A DNA stretch of 64,000 bases, from the NCBI GenBank assembly GCA_016711345.1, contig JADJTD010000001.1, forward strand, positions 372,001-436,000, in the 5' to 3' direction. The position numbers were made by a program, and so were the translations under genes. The notes under the pieces were generated by a model, which did not search any database, was not told where the DNA came from, and saw only the letters and a list, made by a program, of their open reading frames with translations. Positions 43,812-52,441 of this stretch are shown piece after piece; positions within the stretch are counted from its first letter, which is position 1, and every line of letters begins with the position of its first letter. The stretch is from Chloracidobacterium sp. GTDB lineage: Bacteria > Acidobacteriota > Blastocatellia > Pyrinomonadales > Pyrinomonadaceae.

Positions 43812-44726
43812 ATGAGCGAACAAAATGTAACGCTTCGAGTCGAACGGGTCACGAAACGCTACGGCGATTTTACGGCGGTTGAGGACCTAAGTTTTGACGT
43901 ACGTGCCGGGCGCGTGTTCGGATTTCTCGGCCCGAACGGAGCCGGCAAAACCACGACCATTCGAATGATCGTCGGCATTACAGCCCCTGACGAAGGCAAG
44001 ATCGAGCTCTTTGGCGAGCGAATGTCCTCACATTTGCAAGACCGCATCGGTTATCTGCCTGAGGAACGCGGGCTTTACAAGAAAATGAAGATCGTCGATC
44101 AGCTCAGATACTTTGCAGCGCTGAAGAACGTGCCGAGTTCCCTTGCGGACAAACGCATCGATTTTTGGCTCGATAGAATGAACCTCGGCGACTGGAAAAA
44201 GAAGAAAACGACGGATCTTTCAAAGGGTATGCAGCAAAAGATCCAGTTCATTTCGACCGTCTTGCACGACCCCGATCTGCTGATCCTTGACGAACCGTTT
44301 TCCGGCCTCGACCCGATTAATGTTGAGTTTTTGGTCGATGTCATCGCAGAATTCAAGACTCAGGACAAGACGATAATCTTCTCAACGCACCTGATGGAAA
44401 CCGCCGAACGCCTTTGCAACGACATTCTGCTTATAAACAAATCGCGAAAGGTCATCGGCGGCAGCCTGCGTGAGGTAAAGGCAAGTTACGGCAAGAATCG
44501 GATCGCGCTGCGAGTTATTGGCGGTGATTCGATACTCACTGACTCTGATCTCGTCAAAAGCATTGAGGACCACGCGGATGAGAGGTTTATCGAGTTGGCG
44601 TCCGACGTCGATTCTCAGATGCTTCTGAAAAAACTGATCGCTTCCGGAGCCGCGATATCGAAGTTTGAGGAGGTCGAGCCTACGCTTAATGATATTTTCA
44701 TCGACCAGATCGGAGGGCCAAAATGA
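43812..44726 (+). CDS. ABC transporter ATP-binding protein (NatA-like)
   Basis: The 304-residue protein has Walker A GPNGAGKTTT (about 40-49), Q-loop, signature LSKGMQQKIQ, Walker B LLILDEPFSGLDP and a switch His (STH). A C-terminal DUF4162-like domain (about 215-300) is typical of Na+/lipid/drug exporters of the NatA/ABC-2 group. It partners the permease that overlaps it by four bases. Confidence 0.93.
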   Translation: MSEQNVTLRVERVTKRYGDFTAVEDLSFDVRAGRVFGFLGPNGAGKTTTIRMIVGITAPDEGKIELFGERMSSHLQDRIGYLPEERGLYKKMKIVDQLRYFAALKNVPSSLADKRIDFWLDRMNLGDWKKKKTTDLSKGMQQKIQFISTVLHDPDLLILDEPFSGLDPINVEFLVDVIAEFKTQDKTIIFSTHLMETAERLCNDILLINKSRKVIGGSLREVKASYGKNRIALRVIGGDSILTDSDLVKSIEDHADERFIELASDVDSQMLLKKLIASGAAISKFEEVEPTLNDIFIDQIGGPK

Positions 44727-46075
44727 GAAAATTTCTCGCGGTCGTAAAACATGAATATCGGAAGATCGTTGTGAAATGGACGTTTCTGATCGGCACCGTG
44801 ATGTTTCCGGTACTGATGGCGTGTTTTGCGGTGATTCCGGCGGTGATATTTTCGATCAAAGGCGAGCCAACGCGGATCGTTATCATCGACCCGTCAAATA
44901 AGGTCGTCACGCGGCTCAAGGCCAATCTGAGCAAAGAAAAGATCGCAGAAAAAAGCGAGCAGGCTGCAAAGGACGCTGACTTTGACATCACGAAATCGCA
45001 GAATGACCGCATGAGACAATCGGCCAAGCAAGTGGCCGAGGGCTTTGTGTTTATTGACTATAACGCAGCCGGAAAAAGCGCCGAGCAAATTCGATCCGAC
45101 CTAAATGCAAAGGCTGTCGCCGACGAGATCGACGCTTATCTTTTGATACCCGAAAAATACACCGACGGCGATGCTAAATACGAATTCCTGTCGCGAAAAG
45201 CAGGCGACTTTGTCGCCGGCGACATTCTGCAGGACGCTTTGAGCGAGGCCGTTCATTCGCAGCGTCTGGCGGACTCAAACATCGACGAAGCAACGCTGAA
45301 GAACGCGAACAAGCCGATAAAGATCGATTCAAAATCCATCGACGAGAGCGGCCGCGAAAAAAATAGTGAGATGCTTTGGATCGCGTCGTTCGTGATCGGA
45401 CTTCTCATTTATATCACCCTGACGATCTACGGCCAGATAATTATGGGAGCTGTTGTTGAAGAGAAAGAAACTCGTATAGCCGAAATACTCTTTTCATCAG
45501 CCAGGCCTTTTGAACTGATGCTTGGAAAGCTCGTTGGAGTTGGGCTCGCAGGCCTGACTCAAATGGGTATTTGGCTTTTGTCGATATTACTCCTTCTCGG
45601 CTTTTTGGCAATTCAAACGGACATGTCGCCGATAGCTAAAGGGCTGCCTCACATTACGCCGTTGATGGTCGGCTATTTTCTGATCTATTTCTTCCTCGGC
45701 TATTTTCTTTATGCAGCATTTTTTGCACTGATCGCTTCGATGGTTACGACCGTGCAGGAAGGCGGCCAGTTTTCTCTGCCGGTAACGATGACCATGCTTG
45801 CGAGTTTTTACTCCTCGTTCGCCGTCATACGCGACCCGAATTCGAGCTTTTCATTTTGGGTCTCGATCGCACCGTTCTTCGCTCCGATCACAATGCCGGT
45901 CCGAATTCTTGCCGAAACGCCGCCGCTCTGGCAGATAGGCCTTTCGGTACTACTCAACCTTCTTGCCATCACCGGCATGGTCTGGCTCGCATCGCGCGTC
46001 TATCGCATCGGAATGTTGATGTACGGAAAACGTGCGACGATCCCGGAAGTGTGGAAGTGGATACGACAAGCTTGA
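44723..46075 (+). CDS. ABC-2 type permease (NatB-like)
   Basis: The 450-residue protein has one N-terminal membrane helix (about 19-42), a large external domain (about 45-215) and five to six membrane helices (about 215-435). The pattern VVEEKETRIAEILFSS is the coupling helix region of NatB-type exporters. It forms the membrane half of the exporter with the ATPase gene (ATGA overlap). The substrate cannot be told. Confidence 0.9.
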   Translation: MRKFLAVVKHEYRKIVVKWTFLIGTVMFPVLMACFAVIPAVIFSIKGEPTRIVIIDPSNKVVTRLKANLSKEKIAEKSEQAAKDADFDITKSQNDRMRQSAKQVAEGFVFIDYNAAGKSAEQIRSDLNAKAVADEIDAYLLIPEKYTDGDAKYEFLSRKAGDFVAGDILQDALSEAVHSQRLADSNIDEATLKNANKPIKIDSKSIDESGREKNSEMLWIASFVIGLLIYITLTIYGQIIMGAVVEEKETRIAEILFSSARPFELMLGKLVGVGLAGLTQMGIWLLSILLLLGFLAIQTDMSPIAKGLPHITPLMVGYFLIYFFLGYFLYAAFFALIASMVTTVQEGGQFSLPVTMTMLASFYSSFAVIRDPNSSFSFWVSIAPFFAPITMPVRILAETPPLWQIGLSVLLNLLAITGMVWLASRVYRIGMLMYGKRATIPEVWKWIRQA

Positions 46076-46167
46076 TCAAGATGGGCGGAACCGTATAAGT
46101 TGCTGTTTCGTACCCATTGTGTTAAACCGTAGATGATTACCGAAGTTAAAGGAACAGGAGAAAATAT

Positions 46168-46428
46168 ATGATCGGACAACTTATAGGCGGATTGATCGTT
46201 GGAATAATTGCACGGCTCATCATGCCTGGCAAGGAAGCATTTCCTGATGGTGTAATCGGATGGGTCTTGACTGCGGTGCTCGGTATTGCTGGTGCTTTCG
46301 TCGGAGGTTTCATTGCAACATCTCTCTGGGCAGACAGCAATTACGCGGCAGGTTGGATCATGTCTATTATCGGCGCTCTTATCCTGTTGTTTATATTTAG
46401 GATGATAATGAGCAGAACGTCGAATTAA
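46168..46428 (+). CDS. GlsB/YeaQ/YmgE-family small membrane protein
   Basis: The 86-residue protein has three membrane helices with the Gly-rich pattern IIGQLIGGLIVGIIARLIMPG...GVIGWVLTAVLGIAGAFVGG typical of the YeaQ/YmgE (transglycosylase-associated) group linked to stress. A ribosome site AGGAGA lies eight bases upstream. Stand-alone gene. Confidence 0.88.
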   Translation: MIGQLIGGLIVGIIARLIMPGKEAFPDGVIGWVLTAVLGIAGAFVGGFIATSLWADSNYAAGWIMSIIGALILLFIFRMIMSRTSN

Positions 46429-46440
46429 AAAGATAATTGA

Positions 46441-47046
46441 TTACTCAGTTCGCTCGGACTCATGCGTGTTGCCAGAGAACATTCGCTCGATCCGGCTATC
46501 AGGAATAAACCACATCATCGCAACGATCGCGTAGATCGCATGTGAGATGTGTTCGTTTACAAAAGCCAGCCCTATTGCCAAGAGATATGCAACGACCGAG
46601 ATCTTCCCTTTCAAGTCGTTCCCTATCGCTTCACTAAGGGTAGAGTTTTTCCCGCCTGAGTGATGAACGAGTTAATTTTGAAGTATCTGGTAAGCAAACC
46701 CTGAGAGGCACAAAACAACTCCGTAAACAGCAGTCGGTAAAGGCGCAAAATGATTTTCGCCCATCCAGCCAGTCGCAAAAGGGATGAGCGAAAGCCAGAA
46801 GAGAAGATGCATATTGGCCCAAAGCACCTTGCCATTGACGGTTCGCGTCGCCTGGAGCATATGGTGATGATTGTTCCAATAGATGCCAAGATATATAAAG
46901 CTCAAAATGTAAGCTAAAAAGGTCGGCAACAGCGGTTTTAGTGCTTCGAGATCTGTACCGTGAGGAGTTTTCAACTCTAAAACCATGATCGTCATAATAA
47001 TGGCGATCACGGCATCGGAGAATGCTTCAAGTCTCGTCTTGTTCAT
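46441..47046 (-). pseudogene. TMEM175-family (DUF1211) K+ channel gene broken by one in-frame TAA
   Basis: The first part (47046-46675) encodes MNKTRLEAFSDAVIAIIMTI with the FSD signature of TMEM175 channels and runs to YQILQN, then TAA at 46672-46674. In the same frame the rest continues (LVHHSGGKNSTLSEAIGNDL ... WFIPDSRIER) to a stop at 46441. Together they equal a normal bacterial TMEM175 protein of about 200 residues. So one nonsense codon in an otherwise intact gene: a recent mutation, readthrough or sequencing error. The start overlaps the stop of 47043-47447. Confidence 0.82.
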
Positions 47047-47447
47047 GCGGCGGTCTCCGGCAATTCCATTTTCACGAGACCGTCAAACGCCACATGATAA
47101 GCAACCCCTTTCACCGGTATAGTCATTTCTTCTTCGGTCTTCCCATCTGAATTAGCGATGCCGACACTTGCGAAATAGCAAGATGCGCCGTGATCTTTTG
47201 CAAGCTGCACAAGATGGCGGAAAACTTCTTCGCCCTCGATGCGTCCACGACCTGGATACATCGCGGTTCGGACGACGAAGAATGCAAACTCACCATCTTT
47301 ACCGGCGACGATTTGCGGATGCTCTTCGCGGTCCGCGTAAACATCGGCTGATTCCACCGTCCAGCCGGCCTCGATCAATTGTTTATAAACGATCTCGACG
47401 CCAAAAGCATGCACGTCGGACTCGATCATTAATTCAGGTTCGCTCAT
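47043..47447 (-). CDS. Hypothetical protein, 134 residues
   Basis: From ATG 47447 the soluble alpha/beta protein begins MSEPELMIESDVHAFGVEIV and has no clear motif; the alternative upstream start at 47468 only adds seven residues. I do not recognise the family. It overlaps the TMEM175 gene by four bases (ATGA), so the two were a translationally coupled pair. Confidence 0.7.
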   Translation of the reverse strand: MSEPELMIESDVHAFGVEIVYKQLIEAGWTVESADVYADREEHPQIVAGKDGEFAFFVVRTAMYPGRGRIEGEEVFRHLVQLAKDHGASCYFASVGIANSDGKTEEEMTIPVKGVAYHVAFDGLVKMELPETAA

Positions 47448-47510
47448 TAGGTCTATTTTAGTTGTCAAATAACAAAATCATAAACGCTCATCGTGATATA
47501 TTTATTTTCG

Positions 47511-48458
47511 ATGGACATCAACAATATAAAAGCTGCTGAAAGCCGCATTGCGTCTCATGTCAAAAAGACACCGCTCGAATACAGCACTACTTTGAGTAGT
47601 AGGCTCGGCACAAATGTTTATGTCAAATACGAGCTGTTCCAAAAGACCGGTTCGTTCAAAGCTCGCGGTGCATTTAACAAACTGCTCAGCCTTACCGAAG
47701 CAGACCTGAGCGGCGGCGTAGTAGCTGTTAGCGGCGGCAATCATGCACAAGCCGTTGCCTATGCATCTCGTATTCTCGGGCTCGATGCCGTCGTGCTAAT
47801 GGCACAATCGACTCCGAAGTTCTATGTCGAAGCAACACGCGGCTACGGAGCGACGGTCGAGCTGCTGCCAACGATCGCAGATGCTTTTGAGAAAGCAAAA
47901 ATCTATCAAGCCAAAGGCCGTGTCTTCCTCCATCCGTTCGATGACCCTTTGATAATGGCAGGACAAGGAACCGTCGGTTTAGAGATCATGGAAGACCTTC
48001 CCGACGCGACCGATGTGATCGTGAGCATCGGCGGCGGCGGCCTGGCTGGCGGAGTTTCAACTGCTGTCAAATCTATCAATCCAAAGACAAGAGTCTGGGG
48101 CGTTGAAACATCCGGAGCCGAAGCAATGTCACAGGCTTTGGCTGCGGGCCATCCGGTTGAAGTTGTAAACACGTCGATCGCGAAAACTCTTGGAGCACCT
48201 TTTGTAAGTGATACAACATTTGAGCTTGCCCAAAAATACCTGGAATCAGTAACCGTAGTCACCGATGACGAAGCCGTCCACGAACTCCTTTACATCTCAG
48301 AGCGCCTAAAGGTCATCACCGAACCCGCAGCATCATGCACGCTTGCCGCTGCGGAAAAATTGCGTGACAATTTCACATCTGAAAGCAAAGTCGTATTGAT
48401 ACTCTGCGGCGGAAACACTTCTATTGGTGACGTTTGCGGATATATGTCCGCCATATGA
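47511..48458 (+). CDS. PLP-dependent threonine dehydratase / serine racemase-like enzyme
   Basis: The protein of about 315 residues (ATG 47511) has the PLP lysine in KTGSFKARGA, the phosphate loop GGGGLAGG and the serine-binding SGGNHAQAVA of the fold-type II ammonia-lyase group. It lacks the C-terminal ACT regulatory domain of biosynthetic IlvA, so it is like catabolic threonine dehydratase or serine racemase. It acts on L-threonine or L-serine; which one cannot be decided from sequence alone. Confidence 0.88.
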   Translation: MDINNIKAAESRIASHVKKTPLEYSTTLSSRLGTNVYVKYELFQKTGSFKARGAFNKLLSLTEADLSGGVVAVSGGNHAQAVAYASRILGLDAVVLMAQSTPKFYVEATRGYGATVELLPTIADAFEKAKIYQAKGRVFLHPFDDPLIMAGQGTVGLEIMEDLPDATDVIVSIGGGGLAGGVSTAVKSINPKTRVWGVETSGAEAMSQALAAGHPVEVVNTSIAKTLGAPFVSDTTFELAQKYLESVTVVTDDEAVHELLYISERLKVITEPAASCTLAAAEKLRDNFTSESKVVLILCGGNTSIGDVCGYMSAI

Positions 48459-48548
48459 GCGTTCATCAATTCCATTCCCGACCCTCTACCGAATTTTGCT
48501 CACAAAACTGCGGTTGTAAAGCCTGTAACTGTTTGATATGCTCACGTT

Positions 48549-48740
48549 ATGGCGAATACAAGTGCAATGTCTAACATGGCGGGCAAGTTTGCCCATCTTA
48601 TCGCAATCCTCGGTCTAGCAGCCTTTTTTTTGGGGCTTTTCGCTTTGGGAATTAAGGTCATGATAGCCGGAATAGGCCTGATCATCGTATCGCTTGTGGC
48701 GTATTACATCGAAGAGATCGCCGAGCGAAAGCAAAGCTGA
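48549..48740 (+). CDS. Small two-helix membrane protein
   Basis: The 63 residues carry two membrane helices (about 13-33 and 37-52) and a charged C-terminus (EEIAERKQS). No family recognised. Coding is supported by the frame and an intact start; still a tentative call. Confidence 0.5.
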   Translation: MANTSAMSNMAGKFAHLIAILGLAAFFLGLFALGIKVMIAGIGLIIVSLVAYYIEEIAERKQS

Positions 48741-48793
48741 CTACAGCATCCGTTTGGTAACAGTTAAGTTGTCAAATATCTGCGTTAATTAGA

Positions 48794-49090
48794 TTACCAG
48801 TCGGCGTTGTTGCTGTCCGCTACATCTGTCTCCAGAAGCCTTTCTACATATTCATCGCCAAAGACGGCTCTCATTGCCTCGACCTCTCGCATCCCGTCCT
48901 CAATACACTGATTTGCTGTTCGCGGCGGAGTCGAAACCACTTTTTTCTCTGCGATGGCGTCCTCTCTCTGATCCCGCCGCACAAGAAATCTAATGTACTC
49001 ACTAACAGTGCTGTAAAAATGCGAACGCATCCCTCTGTAAATTACCGAGTGCATTTCGTCTGAAACAGATATCGTAATTGTCCTTCTCAT
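48794..49090 (-). CDS. Ribbon-helix-helix (CopG/ParD-like) DNA-binding protein
   Basis: From ATG 49090 the protein of about 98 residues begins MRRTITISVSDEMHSVIYRG followed by two helices (HFYSTVSEYIRFLVRRD), a ribbon-helix-helix fold as in ParD/CopG antitoxins. The C-terminal helix is acidic, ending EYVERLLETDVADSNNADW. An alternative ATG at 49135 adds 15 residues. No ParE-like toxin lies beside it, so it is an orphan antitoxin or plain repressor. Confidence 0.75.
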   Translation of the reverse strand: MRRTITISVSDEMHSVIYRGMRSHFYSTVSEYIRFLVRRDQREDAIAEKKVVSTPPRTANQCIEDGMREVEAMRAVFGDEYVERLLETDVADSNNADW

Positions 49091-49534
49091 AGTTATTCTG
49101 CTGACATCCTGCTTTAGTGTGCGGAATACCCGCATCGTTCGATATGGTGTAAATCATTGCTGTACAATATGTTACGGAGTGCCGATCTAAAGAGCGTTCC
49201 ACATCGTTCCACTCGCATTCCAGCGTAAAGTTGGAACGCGCAACTTATTTATTATCAACGTTTACAGCCATTTTTCCCTGTGATTCCACAACTTTTTGAA
49301 AAATAGTAAGACTTTGTCTTACAGCTAAGCTACAATTCCCTTTCAGACATCTAAATGTCAAAAAATACGTTTCATAGATGAAAAAGAATATCACAATCTA
49401 AATTTTTGTGCAATACTTTTTTTGCATGACGGCCGGAGTGTCTCTCGATTGTATTTCATTTATGTGATACTTTTCTCAGAATGTTGCTTTGACGATCGCG
49501 GGTTGTTTTTCGCGGCTGATTTAAGAGGAAAATT
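49091..49534. other. Gene-free stretch with two symmetric motifs
   Basis: Two symmetric features stand out. GTAAGAC-TTT-GTCTTAC (about 49306-49322) is a perfect 7-bp hairpin. GCGTTCCA near 49193 and TGGAACGC near 49232 flank a 30-base interval. No gene is seen. Confidence 0.55.
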
Positions 49535-49798
49535 ATGAAAAGACAGTTATCGCAGGAAACGGATCTGGGTAAGGTCCGCTTGAAAGGACTTGCTGCCGGA
49601 GCAGCGGCGTTTGGCACCGCTGCCGTGGGATCGGCGGCGCTGGCCTCGGTCGCTATCGGTGCCGCGGCCATCGGAGCCATCGCTATCGGGGCATTCGCGA
49701 TCGGCAAGCTCAGCATCGGACATGCGAAGATCAAAAAACTCCACATCGGCACACTGATCGTCGATGACCTGATCATAAAGAAGAGCACCCGGGAATAG
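49535..49798 (+). CDS. Small AIG-pentapeptide-repeat protein
   Basis: After a charged N-terminus (1-16) this 87-residue protein has about seven five-residue units of the form xxxIG (VAIGA, AAIGA, IAIGA, FAIGK, LSIGH), then IKKLHIGTLIVDDLIIKK. The period of five with a central aliphatic residue suggests a small beta-solenoid or a Gly-zipper hairpin, perhaps inserted in the membrane. I do not know the family. A ribosome site (AGAGGAA) and an intact frame support coding. Confidence 0.7.
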   Translation: MKRQLSQETDLGKVRLKGLAAGAAAFGTAAVGSAALASVAIGAAAIGAIAIGAFAIGKLSIGHAKIKKLHIGTLIVDDLIIKKSTRE

Positions 49799-50050
49799 GG
49801 AACATCGCCGATTCGTCCGCCTTCAAAGGCGGCCTTCCATTTGTTTATCGCCTTATTACCCGAGAAAGGGTATAATAAAGATGAATAGAGCTTCGCTTAC
49901 TCCTTTTTCAGCCTACCCGAATACATCGGATAAATTCTGACTTACACAGCAAGAAAGATCGGTCACGCGGCATTTATTTGTCGGCGGTGATCGGCAGACG
50001 CGTGGTCTTCCCGACATTGAACCCGGCTGCATAAAAGATCAGGAGTTTCT

Positions 50051-50437
50051 ATGTCCAATGTCGATAATAATAAACCGTATCAACTTTCCTACGAACTGCG
50101 TCCCGAATATCTATACGTCATGATCAAAGGCGAAAAGATCGACTATGAGATCGCGCGGCAATATTGGAACGAGATCATAGAGATTCGCGAACAAGCGAAC
50201 ACAAGGTTTCTGTTGGTTGACAAAAATGTGCAGGCGGAACTTTCGACAGCCGACGAGTTTCAGATCGCGAAGGAACTATCGACCATAGCATTAAAGCGCG
50301 TAAAGCTCGCGATCTGCGACCGGCACGTTTCGCAGGAGTGTCTCGAATTCGGAGAGATGGTCGCAACAAATCGCGGACTAAATACTAAATCATTCAGAGA
50401 TACGGCCGCCGCTGAGAAGTGGCTGTTGGCAAATTGA
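50051..50437 (+). CDS. SpoIIAA/STAS-like small protein
   Basis: The 128-residue protein has the alternating beta-alpha pattern of STAS/SpoIIAA-like domains (ELRPEYLYVMIKGEKIDYEIARQYW; TRFLLVDKNVQ). No clear phosphorylated serine is visible. AGGAG lies 5-10 bases upstream of the ATG. Possibly a signalling partner protein; function unknown. Confidence 0.68.
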   Translation: MSNVDNNKPYQLSYELRPEYLYVMIKGEKIDYEIARQYWNEIIEIREQANTRFLLVDKNVQAELSTADEFQIAKELSTIALKRVKLAICDRHVSQECLEFGEMVATNRGLNTKSFRDTAAAEKWLLAN

Positions 50438-50451
50438 ACCGTCGAGGTCGG

Positions 50452-50859
50452 CTACCGTGGTTTTATGGTTTTGAGAAGCTCGGTTGTATTCTCGACGACG
50501 CTTGGGACAAAGTCGTTTTCTCCGATCGGAAGCAGTTTATTTGTTGTGCCGGCTGGAGCGAGAGAATCGCGCTGCGGCAATGGGGCCACTTTACGCTTTC
50601 GCGGCCCGGATCGTCTGAGCAATGGGATCGCGGCGATCATGAACATGCCGCCAATAGAAATGAACACCCCGGGGAAGACTAACCAGCTTATATCGATCAT
50701 TTTGCCCGTCAGAGCGATCAATATACCACCAAACGCCATCGCCAACCCCCAGAACTGCCAGGGAATAGTGGGCCGTTCTTCCGCCAACAGTCCCGCGCCG
50801 CACGAACGGCAGAACTGTTGATCTGCTTCGACAAATGTTCCGCAACCAGGGCAGTTCAT
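50452..50859 (-). CDS. Zinc-ribbon membrane protein
   Basis: From ATG 50859 this 135-residue protein begins with a zinc ribbon (MNCPGCGTFVEADQQFCRSCG, two CxxC pairs) and then two membrane helices (about 35-55 and 62-82), ending in a basic, disordered tail. Role unknown. Confidence 0.72.
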   Translation of the reverse strand: MNCPGCGTFVEADQQFCRSCGAGLLAEERPTIPWQFWGLAMAFGGILIALTGKMIDISWLVFPGVFISIGGMFMIAAIPLLRRSGPRKRKVAPLPQRDSLAPAGTTNKLLPIGENDFVPSVVENTTELLKTIKPR

Positions 50860-50923
50860 GCCACTCAATATATCACATTACGCTGGGAACTTCTCCGCAG
50901 GTTGACTTAAAGAGATAACATGC

Positions 50924-50956
50924 AAAAAGGCCTCGCCGTTGTCAGCGAAGCCTTTT
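50924..50956 (-). terminator. Terminator downstream of the gene at 50983
   Basis: AAAAAGGCCTCGC (50924-50936) pairs with GCGAAGCCTTTT (50944-50955) and ends in a T-run on the minus strand. Confidence 0.75.
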
Positions 50957-50982
50957 CTCGTGTCCAATGTCAGCTCAATGCG

Positions 50983-51456
50983 TTACTTTGGCATCGGATT
51001 AAATGTCAGACCTCTAACGAGCTCGCTTTTGACAACGGTTCGCATTTCCATCAGGGAATCATTGGCCTTTGTTCTGGCTTCGGCGGAGCCGTAATGGGCG
51101 AGGCCGATCGCGTCGAACTTAGCATTTCTATCGGCATTAAAATCGGCCGCGTCCGCGTAGTTCTTGTACGTGACGAGCAATCCTAAGTCCCAGTCGCCCG
51201 GGCCCTCAGTAGAGGGCTTGGTAAAGTAGCCATAGCTAAGGATCAATCCCTGCTTCTTCTGTTCCTCCAGCAGAGGCACGCTATGCGTACGAATAAAGGT
51301 CGTAAAGTCGTTCGTCTTACCCGGCAAGACATCCATATAGCTTACGCGCGTCACGGGGCCGGGCGTGGTAGCTGGCGGCGTCGATGCCGCTGTTTGTGCT
51401 TGTGCACCAATAGCGAAAATGCACGCAAAAAGTACGGTCAGAATTAGTTTTTTCAT
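50983..51456 (-). CDS. Secreted dimeric-barrel-like protein
   Basis: A signal peptide (1-20, GAQAQ) leads to a 137-residue domain with VTRVSYMDVLPGKTNDFTTF and DWDLGLLVTYKNYADAADF, resembling ferredoxin-like dimeric alpha/beta barrels. No cofactor residues are identifiable. It has its own terminator at 50924. Function unknown. Confidence 0.72.
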   Translation of the reverse strand: MKKLILTVLFACIFAIGAQAQTAASTPPATTPGPVTRVSYMDVLPGKTNDFTTFIRTHSVPLLEEQKKQGLILSYGYFTKPSTEGPGDWDLGLLVTYKNYADAADFNADRNAKFDAIGLAHYGSAEARTKANDSLMEMRTVVKSELVRGLTFNPMPK

Positions 51457-51842
51457 GTGATGGTTCCTCCCAAAAGTTTTGATTTGTAAAATACCTGTTA
51501 GACACGCCCACCATAAAGCTATGCCGGTTCTACAACAGTGGGAACAACAAAATTACGAATTAAGGGGGCAAGTTAAAGATAACCTACTTTGAGTTTTTAG
51601 CAAAGCGTCCGCCGCCGAGAGCCTGCGGAGCGAATTTCCGCTTGATGCGAACTCTTATGTTTTTCTTACATTTTACGGCACGCATAAAGTGACTTTTTTT
51701 TGCATTTGGCGAGTGTTGCACGAGGCAAATCGACGAAGGAGCAATAAAATTGGGCACTTTATTGTGGCACGCTTTTTGAACTAACTTTCCTCGGAGGAGA
51801 TCGGAAAGCCTCGCCACGCCGGTCAAATAAAAACCAATAAAT
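51457..51842. other. Gene-free control region between the secreted protein and pilin genes
   Basis: This divergent region carries the sigma-54-type site described at 51765-51780 and the pilin leader. Small frames at 51584-51904 on the minus strand overlap the pilin start and look spurious. Confidence 0.6.
51765..51780 (+). promoter_or_regulatory. Sigma-54-type promoter upstream of the pilin gene
   Basis: TGGCACG (51765-51771) and TTGAA (51776-51780) with four bases between match the -24/-12 consensus TGGCACG-N4-TTGCA with a single change (C to A at the -12 box). It lies about 60 bases before the pilin ATG. Type IV pilin genes are classic sigma-54 targets via PilR; no PilR is in the window. 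Confidence 0.72.
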
Positions 51843-52349
51843 ATGAAAACACAGAAAGGATTCTCACTTATCGAGCTGCTCATCGTGGTTGTCATAATCG
51901 GCATAATTGCGGCGATCGCAATACCAAACCTATTAGCATCGCGCCGCGCGTCGAATGAAGCGTCGGCGATATCGTCCCTTCGAACCTATCACGGAGCCCA
52001 GGCAACCTACGCAAGCACATATGGAAACGGCAATTATGCCGGAATACCATTTGTTATTAACTCCTTTACGGTATTAGCTAACACGAACATTCTGGACAAC
52101 ACGCTGGGTAACGGCGTCAAAAGCGGCTACGTGTTTTCTGGCCATTCCGAGGCAGCGACAACAGCCAGACCAGCCTGTCATCTCGGACAAACATCTCCGA
52201 CGACCACGACAGGAGTGACGCAAACAGGAACGCGCGACTTCGTAGTCGCCACCGAAGGCGTGCTGCACGGCAGAACCACCAACGGTACCGCCGGTTGGGG
52301 ACCAGGCATCTGCGATATCGCTGCAGACATGTTGCCGCTCAGCAACTAG
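51843..52349 (+). CDS. Type IV major-pilin-like protein
   Basis: The 168-residue prepilin has the short leader MKTQKG, cleavage before F7 and the conserved N-methyl stalk helix FSLIELLIVVVIIGIIAAIA with the essential glutamate at mature position 5. The globular part has two cysteines (ACHLG... and GICDIA) that could form the D-region disulfide. It should be assembled by PilB/C/D machinery, none of which is nearby. A strong terminator follows. Confidence 0.92.
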   Translation: MKTQKGFSLIELLIVVVIIGIIAAIAIPNLLASRRASNEASAISSLRTYHGAQATYASTYGNGNYAGIPFVINSFTVLANTNILDNTLGNGVKSGYVFSGHSEAATTARPACHLGQTSPTTTTGVTQTGTRDFVVATEGVLHGRTTNGTAGWGPGICDIAADMLPLSN

Positions 52350-52389
52350 TTTGCCGTCTGAATACACTTCCCGATCTACGCAAGAAAAA

Positions 52390-52431
52390 AAGCTGTCCTG
52401 AAACTAGATTTCAGGGCAGCTTCTTTTTTTG
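52390..52431. terminator. Bidirectional terminator between pilin and TonB-like genes
   Basis: The 14-bp stem (52390-52403 with 52409-52422, one G-T pair) has a five-base loop and is flanked by an A-run and a T-run, so it can serve both convergent genes. Confidence 0.88.
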
Positions 52432-52441
52432 TAATGTAAGG

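Noticed and set aside
49881..49940. 19-codon frame after a TATAAT box
   Set aside because: No well placed -35 box or ribosome site, and too short to judge.
51705..51722. Second sigma-54-like site (TTGGCGAGTGTTGCA)
   Set aside because: Only eight bases separate GG and GC, where ten are needed.
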